Below are positions 25,148-34,247 of a DNA stretch of 64,000 nt, piece after piece. Numbering within the stretch: position 1 is the stretch's first letter; the number at the start of each line of letters is the position of its first letter. A program made the position numbers and the translations under genes. The notes below the pieces were generated by a model. It did not search any database, had not been told where the DNA came from, and was given only the letters and a program-made list of their open reading frames with translations. The DNA is from Candidatus Methylobacter oryzae (lineage in GTDB: Bacteria > Pseudomonadota > Gammaproteobacteria > Methylococcales > Methylomonadaceae), in contig NZ_RYFG02000009.1 in assembly GCF_003994235.2 (NCBI RefSeq), positions 266 to 64,265 of the forward strand, written 5' to 3'.

Positions 25148-25924
25148 ATGGTTTTTGGTATTTATAAATTAAGCGGTTACCTCTATTGGTTAGGTATTTT
25201 GCCAATATTGAATAGTATTTATCCAAAGTTAATTGATTCTATAAAAATAGGTATTACTACCTATCTGGAAAACCCTATTCGAAAGCGCGTTATTTTGCCT
25301 CGCGTTCTGTTTGTAACGGTTAAGAGGGGATGTTTTTTTATATTACTGACGCTCAGTTTTTCGAGTTTCGCGGAAGCGCGTTCCGTCAAATCGCTGTTAG
25401 AAATACGACGCGAAAATGTCGTGGTGCAGCAATGGGATTTAAGCTGCGGGGCGGCGGCTTTAACGACATTATTAAATTATCAGCACAACGATTTTGTAAC
25501 GGAAAAAGAAGTTGCAAATTCATTGATGAATAGGCCCGAATATATTCAATCTCCCGGCTTGGTAACGCTTAGGCAGGGTTTCTCGTTGCTGGATCTTAAA
25601 CGTTACGTCGATGCCCGCGGTTATCAAGGAGTCGGCTACGGTAAGTTGACATTTGAAGACCTCCTTAAAAAAGCCCCTATCATTGTTCCTGTCAATATCT
25701 TTGGTTACAACCACTTCGTCATTTTCCGCGGAATGATGGGGGATCGTGTTTTATTGGCAGACCCGGCCTGGGGCAACCGCACCATGCAGGCTGAGCTGTT
25801 TGAAGATATAAGAATCGACTTTCCGCAAATAGGCAAGGTCGGTTTCGTAATTTCCCGTCTTGATGGAGTTGAGCCGCCCAATCGTTTAGCGCCAGACGCT
25901 AGTGAATTTGTTATGACCCGGTAG
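25148..25924 (+). CDS. Periplasmic C39-family peptidase, FapD-like
   Basis: The 258-residue protein has a basic and hydrophobic export segment (about 46-77, ending SSFAEA) after an unusual N-terminal stretch with its own hydrophobic helix (8-25). The peptidase core carries the papain-like triad of C39: C100 in QQWDLSCGAAALTTLL, H189 in FGYNHFVIFRG and D205 in VLLADPAWGN, with the oxyanion Gln at QQW. Unlike bacteriocin exporters it has no ABC transporter parts. Pseudomonas FapD is a periplasmic C39 protease needed for functional-amyloid export, and here too the next gene is a FapF-like barrel. GCGGAG precedes the ATG. It probably trims the four nearby small proteins. Confidence 0.88.
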   Translation: MVFGIYKLSGYLYWLGILPILNSIYPKLIDSIKIGITTYLENPIRKRVILPRVLFVTVKRGCFFILLTLSFSSFAEARSVKSLLEIRRENVVVQQWDLSCGAAALTTLLNYQHNDFVTEKEVANSLMNRPEYIQSPGLVTLRQGFSLLDLKRYVDARGYQGVGYGKLTFEDLLKKAPIIVPVNIFGYNHFVIFRGMMGDRVLLADPAWGNRTMQAELFEDIRIDFPQIGKVGFVISRLDGVEPPNRLAPDASEFVMTR

Positions 25925-25931
25925 GTGAATT

Positions 25932-27209
25932 ATGACGACAAATAATAAAATAAATAGTATGGAATACCCTGTTGCACCATGGAAAATCCCGTCACAGGTC
26001 GCATTAATGGTGGGAACCGGAATGATCATGTCGGGTTGCGCATCAGTTCGAACGTCGGACAATATGACGGATTCAACATTAGCCAATAAGCTTATACAAA
26101 AGCTTGACGAGCGCGATAAGTTGATTAGCGACCTACAGCACCGGGTACAGCAATTGGAAAGTAAAACGACGGCTTCGACCCCGGTTAATAAGCCGCCCAA
26201 TCCTCCAGCTACTGTAGCGCAAGCAAATCCGCCTGAAAAAACTGCCGGGAATCAAGCCCAAAATCAACCGCCCCCCGCTCAAAAAAAGCCGGAGACGACT
26301 CAAAAGAAAGGGCCGTCGGCAGCAGGCAGTTTTGATGTGGATGAGGATGCGGCTCAGCGCGCGTTAGAACGCACCCTGGTCCAGACGGGGGCCTTGTTGT
26401 TACCGTTCGGCCAGGCAGAAATCCAACCGTTTGTCACTTATCTAAGAACCGAGGCAAAGCAGCCGTTTCTTTTTGCCAATAACAACAACCTGCAAGTGAG
26501 CAATGCGGCTATTCGTAAAAACGAGTTCGACATGGGCGCCAATCTTTTGGTTGGCTTGCCTTTCGACTCGCAAGCGGAGCTTCGGATTCCTTATCAGGTT
26601 ATCAATCAATCCGTGGTTACGAACAATGGTTCCAGTTCTAACGAGAGCAATCATACCGTCAATTCTTTGGGCGACATCGGTGTCGGTCTCGCTAAAACGG
26701 TGGTGCATGAGAAAGGTTGGATTCCTGATTTGATAGCCAGGTTAACTTGGGATACGGCAAGCGGCCATATCAGCAGCAATAATATTGCAATGGGCGGAGG
26801 CTTTAACGATTTTATTGCGTCACTGACTGCGCTCAAACGCCAGGATCCGCTTGCGTTTACCGGAAGGCTTTCTTATCAAAGATCGTTAAAGAAAAATGGC
26901 ATTGAGCCCGGCGACCAGATAGGTTTAACGGTTGGCGCAACATTAGCCGCCAGCCCACAGACTTCTTTAAGCATCGGATTACAGCAAACCTATGCGCAAG
27001 AGACCAAGATCAATAATATTAAAGTTCAAGGCAGCGATAATGTTTCAAGTGTTTTTACGGTCGGAGCATCATCGACCATCGGCCATCATCTGTTTTTCTC
27101 TGTTTCAGGCGGTATCGGATTAACACAATCGGCACCGGATTACTTTTTTAATATCACCATTCCGTTCAGATTCGATGTGCCTTATAAAGTAATTGGAAAT
27201 AAATTATAA
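25932..27209 (+). CDS. Outer-membrane barrel with coiled coil, FapF-like
   Basis: The 425-residue protein has a lipoprotein-like signal (lipobox IMSGC, Cys 36), a short coiled coil (about 48-77, KLIQKLDERDKLISDLQHRV), a Pro/Gln-rich linker (80-130) and a beta-barrel domain from about 145 to the C-terminal FRFDVPYKV. The join ALERTLVQTGALLLPFGQAEIQP resembles FapF, whose trimeric barrel secretes amyloid subunits and whose N-terminal coiled coil gates the pore. It starts 7 bp after the peptidase stop, so both are co-translated. A general phenol-pathway-type transporter is the alternative, but the coiled coil and C39 partner favour FapF. Confidence 0.85.
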   Translation: MTTNNKINSMEYPVAPWKIPSQVALMVGTGMIMSGCASVRTSDNMTDSTLANKLIQKLDERDKLISDLQHRVQQLESKTTASTPVNKPPNPPATVAQANPPEKTAGNQAQNQPPPAQKKPETTQKKGPSAAGSFDVDEDAAQRALERTLVQTGALLLPFGQAEIQPFVTYLRTEAKQPFLFANNNNLQVSNAAIRKNEFDMGANLLVGLPFDSQAELRIPYQVINQSVVTNNGSSSNESNHTVNSLGDIGVGLAKTVVHEKGWIPDLIARLTWDTASGHISSNNIAMGGGFNDFIASLTALKRQDPLAFTGRLSYQRSLKKNGIEPGDQIGLTVGATLAASPQTSLSIGLQQTYAQETKINNIKVQGSDNVSSVFTVGASSTIGHHLFFSVSGGIGLTQSAPDYFFNITIPFRFDVPYKVIGNKL

Positions 27210-27332
27210 ATATTATTTTATGTTGTTAAATCCGGTTAATTCTAAGCTTTTATACCTATAACATAGGAATTAAGTTTTTATTAAAATATATTCGGTGGAT
27301 TAAAACTTCAACTTTATAAGGGACGAAATATC

Positions 27333-27917
27333 ATGAGAAAAGCTTGGTTTATATTAGTTATATTATTTTCCGCAAGTTACTCTGTTTATTCTTCTCCATC
27401 CGAATCCAACTCGCCGATGATTCTAAATGAAGCTATGCTCGATTCAGTGACTGCGGGAGCTATTTCATCGACGGTAAGCGCCAGCGGAGTTGCCGCCGGT
27501 TCAACTTTTACCCAAACGACGATCGATGCAACAACCTATGCCATTGCTTTAGGAAAAACTTTACAAACTGGAGCTAAGGGCGTGGTGTTTGCGCAGGGCG
27601 ATCTTCTCGCGCTTGCCAGTGGCTCAAGTTCTTCCAGTTCAGGTACAACCGGAGTCAGCGTGGATGGCACGGCTATAACTATCGGCGGGCAGTCCTATAT
27701 CTTAGTTTGGACCAAAGATATAAGCACGCCGGGGGCTAACGTCGCGATTGGCCATGTTCGTTCAGTTGCCTGTTGCGGACCGGATGCCTATGCCAGCGTG
27801 CAAACCTCAACTTTTGCACCGGAAGGTTTTAACGTCAGTGTGAACAACATTAATGAAGTCAATACGCCGGTTTTATCGCTTGCAATAGGCAATGCGGTTG
27901 TTGTATCGCACCCGTAA
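27333..27917 (+). CDS. Secreted protein with AG-type leader, substrate candidate 4
   Basis: The 194-residue precursor has a Sec signal (1-20), the motif MILNEAMLDSVTAG (29-42) and a 152-residue mature part rich in Ser, Thr, Ala, Gly and Val. It differs from the three upstream proteins in size and in an adjacent Cys pair (VACCGPDAY). It lies 123 bp downstream of the FapF-like gene, which may place it in the same transcript. I treat it as a further substrate of the peptidase/barrel pair. Confidence 0.72.
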   Translation: MRKAWFILVILFSASYSVYSSPSESNSPMILNEAMLDSVTAGAISSTVSASGVAAGSTFTQTTIDATTYAIALGKTLQTGAKGVVFAQGDLLALASGSSSSSSGTTGVSVDGTAITIGGQSYILVWTKDISTPGANVAIGHVRSVACCGPDAYASVQTSTFAPEGFNVSVNNINEVNTPVLSLAIGNAVVVSHP

Positions 27918-28222
27918 TTAAGTAGAGCTCTGACTGTTAAGCCGGTTGCTCTGAGGGTATTTATAGGGCATTCCAACAGATAGATTATTTTTAGACAAAA
28001 CTTTGGTAGGGCAGGTCAGGTTTATCCTCCTAGGCGTTATTCCGGAAACGGTCTGCTTATTGCTGGGTTTTATGCGAAAAAATAACAGCAATAGAGTGAT
28101 AAGAATGCGGATTAAACATGTTTATGACAGGTTTTTTTACCCACCATTATCAATACACATAAAAAACCGCTTCCAGTTTTTGGGACTTACGGTCAAACCG
28201 AAGATTGGGCACGAACAGCATT
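27918..28222. other. Convergent intergenic region
   Basis: The 305 bp between candidate 4 and the convergent kinase gene contain no convincing gene. A short rightward frame at 28003 runs into the kinase on the other strand and has no ribosome binding site. Confidence 0.5.
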
Positions 28223-29725
28223 TTATCGGTTTTGATTTTTGGGCCATGTAAAAACGAAGGTCGTGCCACGGTGGGGCGGATCGCTTTCCACACGGATGCA
28301 TCCGCCAAAATTCTCAATCGTCTTCTGAACGATAGCAAGTCCCATGCCGCTACCTTCCACTTGGTCGCGGGGTTTTAGCGTTTGAAACATTTGGAAAATA
28401 CGTTTGTGGAATTCCGGTGCAATTCCCGGCCCGTCGTCTTTAATATGGAATTCGATGTCGTTGTCTTTTTTCACGGCTGAAACGACTATTCGGCCCTCGT
28501 CTTTGTCGTGATGCTTGATTGCATTGTTGATCAGGTTGCGAAGTACTTGTTCGAGCGGCGCCTTGGGAGTAAACAGGATAGGCATTTCACCTTCACATGC
28601 AATAGCAAAACCTGGAGGGGGAGCCAGGTACTCGCTAATTTCACTGATCAATGCACCGCTATCCACTGCTTCTGCACTGGTGGTCTTGCGGCCGACCCGT
28701 GAATAAGCTAGAAGGCTTTCGAGTAGGCCATCAAGGCGGTCTACCCGGCTACGTAATAGACGTACATTTTCATGGGTATCGTCGGTCACGGCATTCCGGA
28801 TATCTTCAGCAATCCATTCCGCTAGGTTACGAATACCCCTTAGCGGAGCCTTGAGATCATGGGAAGCAACGTAGGCAAAATTATCCAGTTCGGCGTTACT
28901 GCGTTCCAGTTCCTTCTGCGCCGCACCACGTTCCTGTTGGGCTGTTAGCAGATGCTCGCGCATGTGGTTGAATGCATCGGCAATTTGGCCTATTTCATCG
29001 TTTGAAGAAATCAAGGCCGGACAGTTGAGTTCCCCTTTTGTAACGGTTTCAATGTTGTTCAGTAGCGCCGCGACGGGACGTCCGAGACGCTTGGCCGTGA
29101 TGACCGCCGATGTAAAGATAACAATAAAAGCCAAGCCGCTACCGATGCCGATAAAAATGAACATTGTGTTAAGCTGGCCCATGAAATGTGTACGGTTTTT
29201 GCTCAGCGCGTCCATTTCTATATTGATGGTTGCATCGATAGTGAGGCGTAACTCATCCATCAGTTGTTTCCCACTATGTCCCTGTACGATGTTCAAAGCC
29301 GCTTGTGTCTGACCTTGTTTGGCTAAGGAAATAGTTTGATCCAATTCAACTGACTTTTGCTGAATAAGCGGTCTCATCCGCTCCAAATTGTTTTGCGCGT
29401 CCCTAATAGTGATAAGTTCTTGGAGATGCCGAAGTTTGGCGTTGCTTGATGTAATGCCGGTGTAATAAGGTTCTAAATAATCCTCATCCAGAGTCAATAA
29501 ATAACCACGTTGACCGGTTTCAGCATTGAGCAGATCCGCTAATAAATCGTGTAATTCTCTCTCGATGACTTCAGTGCGCTCGACATGGCGAGAAATTGTC
29601 GCTATTTGATCCACGCTCCAGTACAACAGGCCGAAAAAGATAGCAAGAAACACCGATATGATGAAAACAAGCCGCCAGATACTAGCAGTAATCGTGTGGG
29701 TGGAAAGCGGCGGCACTGTTTTCAT
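28223..29725 (-). CDS. CHASE3 sensor histidine kinase
   Basis: The 500-residue kinase has membrane helices at about 17-37 and 185-207 enclosing a CHASE3 domain (LADLLNAETGQRGYLLTLDEDYLEPY), then HAMP (210-275), a coiled linker, HisKA (YVASHDLKAPLRGI, phospho-His) and HATPase_c (LINNAIKHHDKDEG, KDDGPGI, GSGMGLAIV). Such kinases resemble the light/redox family that pairs with single-domain receivers. Its start overlaps the upstream GGDEF gene by 4 nt; it is the third gene of a leftward three-gene operon. Confidence 0.93.
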   Translation of the reverse strand: MKTVPPLSTHTITASIWRLVFIISVFLAIFFGLLYWSVDQIATISRHVERTEVIERELHDLLADLLNAETGQRGYLLTLDEDYLEPYYTGITSSNAKLRHLQELITIRDAQNNLERMRPLIQQKSVELDQTISLAKQGQTQAALNIVQGHSGKQLMDELRLTIDATINIEMDALSKNRTHFMGQLNTMFIFIGIGSGLAFIVIFTSAVITAKRLGRPVAALLNNIETVTKGELNCPALISSNDEIGQIADAFNHMREHLLTAQQERGAAQKELERSNAELDNFAYVASHDLKAPLRGIRNLAEWIAEDIRNAVTDDTHENVRLLRSRVDRLDGLLESLLAYSRVGRKTTSAEAVDSGALISEISEYLAPPPGFAIACEGEMPILFTPKAPLEQVLRNLINNAIKHHDKDEGRIVVSAVKKDNDIEFHIKDDGPGIAPEFHKRIFQMFQTLKPRDQVEGSGMGLAIVQKTIENFGGCIRVESDPPHRGTTFVFTWPKNQNR

Positions 29726-30642
29726 TCGGTTTTCGTCACGCTGACAATACCTAAGCCGGAATGCTTGGCTTCGTACATTGCCGAATCAGCGGTGCGCAAT
29801 AAGGTTTCAGAATTGTCGCCGTCATCGGGATAACTGGCGATACCAATGCTGACGCCGACCGACAACTCAATACCGTGCCAATCGATTGGGGTTGCAATGG
29901 CTTTTTTTATGCGCTCAGCGATAAAAAGAGCGGTGTTGCGATCGGTATTATCGATAAGAGCAATAAACTCATCGCCTCCTAGCCGATAATAAATATCATC
30001 GTTGCGCCCTGTGGCTATCAAGCGCTGTCCTATTTCGGCGAGTATGGCATCGCCCGCTTCATGGCCATAGCTGTCATTTGCGGCCTTAAACTTGTCCAAA
30101 TCCATCATAAAAACGCAAAAGCAGCCGTTGTTGCGCTTGGCTCTGGCAATTACATGGTTTAGATCATGCATCAGCAAACTACGGTTGCCAAGGCTGGTAA
30201 GGGTGTCGTGCAAAGCCTGAAATTCAAGCTGAGACCGAGTTTCAGCCAATTCAAGTTCAAGCCGTGATTTTTCCAGTGTATTGGAAATGATACGAAACAG
30301 TGAGTCGGGCGTTAGGAGGGATTTAGGTAAATAATCGGAAGCGCCCCGTTTCATGGCTTCCACAGCCACCATTTCATTACCTAAACCGGTCAGCATAATG
30401 ATGGGAACCTTGGCGCCAAATTTGTCATGAAGCTCGATTAGCAGATCAAGCCCATCGGTACTGGGCAGTTGATAGTCCAGCAGGATGCAAGCCAAGTAAT
30501 GTTCATCGGCCAATTGATGCGCTTCCAGCGCCGTGGCGGCTTGGAAGATTTTGCCCGTCCATTCAAGCTGGGTCAAAGTGCGGCAAACGATCTTACGGTC
30601 TACCTCGTCATCATCGACGATTAATATATTCGAATCAATCAT
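29722..30642 (-). CDS. Response regulator with GGDEF domain (diguanylate cyclase)
   Basis: The 306-residue protein joins a receiver (1-120, phospho-acceptor in LLDYQLPSTDG) to a GGDEF domain (about 145-305) with an intact RLGGDEFIAL active-site motif, so it should make cyclic di-GMP on phosphorylation. An inhibitory I-site is present: RNDD followed by five residues and then GGDEF. It overlaps both neighbours by 4 nt, so the operon couples sensing to c-di-GMP. A PilZ protein at 43550 is a possible, unlinked effector. Confidence 0.94.
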   Translation of the reverse strand: MIDSNILIVDDDEVDRKIVCRTLTQLEWTGKIFQAATALEAHQLADEHYLACILLDYQLPSTDGLDLLIELHDKFGAKVPIIMLTGLGNEMVAVEAMKRGASDYLPKSLLTPDSLFRIISNTLEKSRLELELAETRSQLEFQALHDTLTSLGNRSLLMHDLNHVIARAKRNNGCFCVFMMDLDKFKAANDSYGHEAGDAILAEIGQRLIATGRNDDIYYRLGGDEFIALIDNTDRNTALFIAERIKKAIATPIDWHGIELSVGVSIGIASYPDDGDNSETLLRTADSAMYEAKHSGLGIVSVTKTE

Positions 30643-31067
30643 CGTATTTCCGGCAGCTCAACGACACGCCAATAATGCTCGAGCATTGATATGGCATCCA
30701 TGAAACTATGACCCACACTATGCTTGAGCACGTAGCCGGCAATATTTTTTTCATAAGCGCTTATACGATCCTGTTCATCGGCCGAAGTGGTCATGACAAA
30801 TACCACGCTGCTATGCAATTCCGGATCCTTGCGTAATTCTTCCAGGAACTCCAGTCCACTCATACGCGGCATATTGAGGTCGAGCAGGATGATAAACGGA
30901 CGAGGCAAACGTGGGCGGCCATTACTGCCGCGAAGGGTCTCCAATGCTTCGATGCCGTCATTGACCACAAATAAGGGATTTGCGATTTTTATCGTTTGAA
31001 AGGCCCGTTTAACGGCCATTACATCCACTTCATCGTCTTCTACAAGCAGAATATTGACTGTTGTCAT
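30639..31067 (-). CDS. Single-domain response regulator (Rcp1-like)
   Basis: The 142-residue protein is a stand-alone receiver: acidic pair in LLVEDDEVDVMAVKRAF, phospho-acceptor Asp in ILLDLNMPRMSGLEFLEEL, TTSADEQDRISAYEKNIAGYVLK with the conserved Thr and Lys. Its sequence type matches the Rcp1 class that works with phytochrome- or CHASE-type kinases. It is the first gene of the operon and overlaps the GGDEF gene by 4 nt. Confidence 0.93.
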   Translation of the reverse strand: MTTVNILLVEDDEVDVMAVKRAFQTIKIANPLFVVNDGIEALETLRGSNGRPRLPRPFIILLDLNMPRMSGLEFLEELRKDPELHSSVVFVMTTSADEQDRISAYEKNIAGYVLKHSVGHSFMDAISMLEHYWRVVELPEIR

Positions 31068-31289
31068 CTTTTTCTTCTTTTTATTTTGTCAGGTTTGGGT
31101 ATCCGATAGGCAATTACAGCCGCGATTTAATGCACTTCCGAATTCCTTGAAAATATTTGAACGATAGCGCTGGTCAAAATGAAATTGCACTTCTTATCGA
31201 TTCAATAAACCATACCGGAGCGAGGGATTATATACGCATGTCTGTAATTCATCGACTACAAAATTCTGCTGTCAAGGTTTTTATTATTA

Positions 31290-31722
31290 GAACTTTCGCA
31301 ACCCTAGCCGAATAGGTTGTGTTATCCGGCATGATCACGAAGCAACGTTACGTCGAATACTTGATCTGTACGCCGATCAACTACACCTGTTTCAACTTGT
31401 CCGAGCATTTGGAGGATGTTAGCCACGATGTGGTGAGCAACTTCCTGAAACAGAGCCGGATAACGGCGCGGCAGGTGTGGGAACTGGTCAAGGGGCTGAT
31501 CCACAATACCGAAGACGCGTTCCTGAGCATCGACGACAGCGTCCAAGACAAGCGCTATGCCAAGTCGATTGAGTTGGTCAAAACCCAGTACAGAGGCGCG
31601 GTAGGCGGATTGGTCCGAGGCATCGGCGTCGTCAAACTGAAAAAAGTACCGTTCAAGGTCAAATTATTCAAGCGGGTCGCTAACCCAAGAATTAAGGCTT
31701 ATTCAGGTGGGTAGCGAAAGTC
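31290..31722 (+). mobile_element. Internally deleted IS derivative with both ends
   Basis: Imperfect terminal inverted repeats are visible: GAACTTTCGCAACCCTAGCC at the left (31290-31313) and the reverse complement GACTTTCGCTACCCACCTGA at the right (31701-31722). Between them lies a shortened transposase frame whose stop codon falls inside the right repeat. The ~430-bp element could be moved in trans by an intact relative. No target duplication is obvious. Confidence 0.7.
31331..31714 (+). pseudogene. Transposase remnant (IS701-like)
   Basis: The N-terminal 100 residues (MITKQRYVEYLICTPINYTC, LEDVSHDVVSNFLKQSRITA, AFLSIDDSVQDKRY with the first DDE Asp region) match DDE transposases of IS701-like elements. 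At GLVRGIGVVKLKKVPFKVKLF the frame jumps to a later segment of the same family, so several hundred residues of the catalytic domain are missing while the frame is kept. It cannot be an active transposase. Confidence 0.75.
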
Positions 31723-31844
31723 CTACTTATTTTAATGACGGGTGACGACGATGGTTACTGTCTTTATAGGTGATTTTTGATTTAGAGTTTTGATTTCCAT
31801 CAACTTCGTAGCCTTCCAATTGCATTTTATACAATCAAAAAATT

Positions 31845-33095
31845 CTAAAATCGCGCTTCAATAAGTTGTATCGCCCTGCTCACCCCATTCTGAGTTTGCA
31901 TGGCTAAACTTGCCTGCTGGGCATTGTGTCGTATCGACTGCGAGTCCAATACAGTCCGTATTCCTTTAGCCAAGTCGACGGCAGTGACCTTTTTTGCCGG
32001 TAGCGGCTTGCCTGCCAAACCCAGCGCTTGCAGTTGTCTGGCCCAGAATAATTGCTCGTCCATAAACGGCACTACGACGGATGGACAGCCTGTGCGGGTG
32101 GCGGCATGGGTGGTGCCCGCGCCGCCGTGATGAACAACGGCGGCGCAATGCTTGAATAACGGCTGGTGCGGGTGTCTGCCGATGAAATAGACTTGGCCGC
32201 TTTGGCTGTCGGCAGGATAACGCTCCGAACTGGTTTGGATAATGGCTCGGCAGCCTGATAAAGCGGCTGCTTGCAAAAACAGCTCCATACTCCAGTCGGG
32301 CACCGCTTGTTGCAAGCTGCCGAAAGTCATATACACCGGCTCATCGCCATTAGCCAGAAATTCGGCTAGTTCGCTTGACATTATCCAATGTTCGGCATTT
32401 TCGCTTAGATTCAAAAAGCCGCAGACTTGGTGATGCGCTTCCACGTTGCCAAATGACGGACAAAACCAAGGGTCGACCGCTACCAGATCGAGTTGTTGCG
32501 AGGTCAGCAGTTCGCTTAACACATTGGCAGGTGGCTTTTGGCCGGCTTCCAACCACAAACGGGTTAACGGTTTTTTTAATATCCAATTGAATATGATGTC
32601 CAATAGCCGCCAGCTCAATTTGTTGATATGTTCGCCCAAATCGGGAAAGCTGAAAGGCGCAACCGCCGGATTCGGTATTGCCGCATGGCACAAGGTTATG
32701 CTGAAGAAAGGCTTTTTTTGCTGTAGCGCGGCCAGTTTTAAAGGGTACAAGAAATGATGGCCGATCAAGATGTCGTTATCGGCGGCTAATTGCCGGGCAG
32801 CCTGATAGATGGTTGGTTCATAGGGAAAAAAGGCTTCATCAAGCAATGCTCGCAGCCATTGCAAAGGATTCATCCGAAACGAACGTTGGGCAAAGCCTTC
32901 CATGTCGAAATCAATATGTTCAGGTACTTGGCGATAGCTTATTCCCAGCTGTTCGCAAATTTCAACATAACGGCGGTTGTCGATACTGCTTACCACCAGC
33001 ATTACAGAGTGACCTGCTTTTTGCAGGCCGTCCGCCAATGCTAGCATCGGGCGAATATCGCCGTTAGAGCCCCAGGTTTGTATGCCTATTTTCAT
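31845..33095 (-). CDS. UDP-glycosyltransferase-like protein (GT1)
   Basis: The 416-residue protein has the GT-B fold of family GT1: N-terminal IGIQTWGSNGDIRPMLALADGL and the C-terminal donor-binding signature CAAVVHHGGAGTTHAATRTG followed by PSVVVPFMDEQ. This close match to sterol/macrolide/rhamnosyl transferases suggests transfer of a sugar from a nucleotide donor to a lipid or secondary metabolite. The acceptor cannot be deduced. It stands alone. Confidence 0.9.
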   Translation of the reverse strand: MKIGIQTWGSNGDIRPMLALADGLQKAGHSVMLVVSSIDNRRYVEICEQLGISYRQVPEHIDFDMEGFAQRSFRMNPLQWLRALLDEAFFPYEPTIYQAARQLAADNDILIGHHFLYPLKLAALQQKKPFFSITLCHAAIPNPAVAPFSFPDLGEHINKLSWRLLDIIFNWILKKPLTRLWLEAGQKPPANVLSELLTSQQLDLVAVDPWFCPSFGNVEAHHQVCGFLNLSENAEHWIMSSELAEFLANGDEPVYMTFGSLQQAVPDWSMELFLQAAALSGCRAIIQTSSERYPADSQSGQVYFIGRHPHQPLFKHCAAVVHHGGAGTTHAATRTGCPSVVVPFMDEQLFWARQLQALGLAGKPLPAKKVTAVDLAKGIRTVLDSQSIRHNAQQASLAMQTQNGVSRAIQLIEARF

Positions 33096-33737
33096 TAGGC
33101 CGTTAAGCTATACGGAGATGCAGCGGATTTTGTCATTTTTAATAAGCACTTATTTTAAATAGTCCATTCTAGCAAAACCTTTTTTGAGTTTGTAATTGTT
33201 CGTGATCAATGTTGCTTGTGCGATGCCGGACAGACCTGTTTTACCTATCGGGTTATGTAGTTCGCTAAGCCAAATTCGCGGTTGGTAAGCATTTAGCCAG
33301 AGTTTGTTGCGATTGATGCTTTATATATAAAATCAGTATGTTAATTGTGTAATCAAGTGCTGGGTAAAGAAAGTAAACAGGCTGGATGCCCAAGGGCCGG
33401 CAACGACTCATCAAGCGCTTAAACAACAAATTCTCGCAATTTTACAGCCGGTGTTGATATAGGTAATGATACGGATATTACTGATTTTATTGCTATGTTA
33501 TAAATTTTTAAACACCGGTGTATCGGAATTAGGATATTGAAAAGATTAAAAAAATTATCTGTGTTCTCCATATATGGCGGGAGCGAGGCACAGGTCGGTT
33601 AAAGGGCTGCTGTCATGATCGAAGTTGACTCTAAGATAGTTCCATTGGGCTCTTATCAATGGATAACGAAAGAATGCTTTGTTATCTCTATTTCATCATT
33701 CAAGAATTGATTTGCAAATTCAAGAGGAGAAACTGAC
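33096..33737. other. Intergenic region upstream of fae
   Basis: The 642 bp are AT-rich and contain no convincing gene. TGTGCGATGCCGGACAGACC (33217-33236) duplicates 20436-20455. The promoter of fae should lie in the right part; I see no clear consensus. Confidence 0.5.
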
Positions 33738-34247
33738 ATGAAGATCGATAAAGTACTGGTAGGCGAGGCCTTGGTCGGTGAAGGAAAAGAGTTGGCTCAT
33801 ATAGACTTGCTCATGGGACCGCGCGGCAGTGCCGCTGAAATTGCATTTTGTATTACTCTGACTAACCAGAAACGCGGCGATAATGCGTTATTGGCGTTGG
33901 TCGCCCCCAATCTGATGGCTAAGCCTAATACTGTCATGTTCAATAAGGTTGAAATTAAAAACGAGACGCAGGCAACGCAAATGTTCGGGCCGGCGGAGCG
34001 TGGCGTGGCCAAGGCTGTAGTCGATAGCGTCAAGGAGGGCGTAATTCCATTGGATGAAGCCAACGATATATTTATTTGCGTAGGCGTGTTTATTCATTGG
34101 GATGCCGAGGATGATAACAAAATCCAAGATTGGAACTATGAAGCGACTAAGCTGGCGATTAAACGCGCTGTCGCCGGAGAACCGGCTGCCGATGAAGTGA
34201 TTGCCCAAGAGGATGTAAAACATCATCCGCTCGCGGCGCACGATTAA
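33738..34247 (+). CDS. fae: Formaldehyde-activating enzyme
   Basis: The 169-residue enzyme condenses formaldehyde with tetrahydromethanopterin to methylene-H4MPT, the entry to the H4MPT-linked oxidation pathway of methylotrophs. Typical segments are [20 protein letters not shown] with the catalytic His, [49 protein letters not shown] and [13 protein letters not shown]. Several positions (for example [16 protein letters not shown]) differ from the usual sequence, so this may be a divergent second copy. No other H4MPT genes are nearby. GAGGAG lies upstream; the stop overlaps the start of a repeat array. Confidence 0.95.
   Translation: MKIDKVLVGEALVGEGKELAHIDLLMGPRGSAAEIAFCITLTNQKRGDNALLALVAPNLMAKPNTVMFNKVEIKNETQATQMFGPAERGVAKAVVDSVKEGVIPLDEANDIFICVGVFIHWDAEDDNKIQDWNYEATKLAIKRAVAGEPAADEVIAQEDVKHHPLAAHD

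Noticed and set aside
28003-28251. Possible 82-residue gene after the Fap-like cluster
   Set aside because: It lacks a ribosome binding site, has no recognisable features and overlaps the 3' end of the kinase gene on the other strand.
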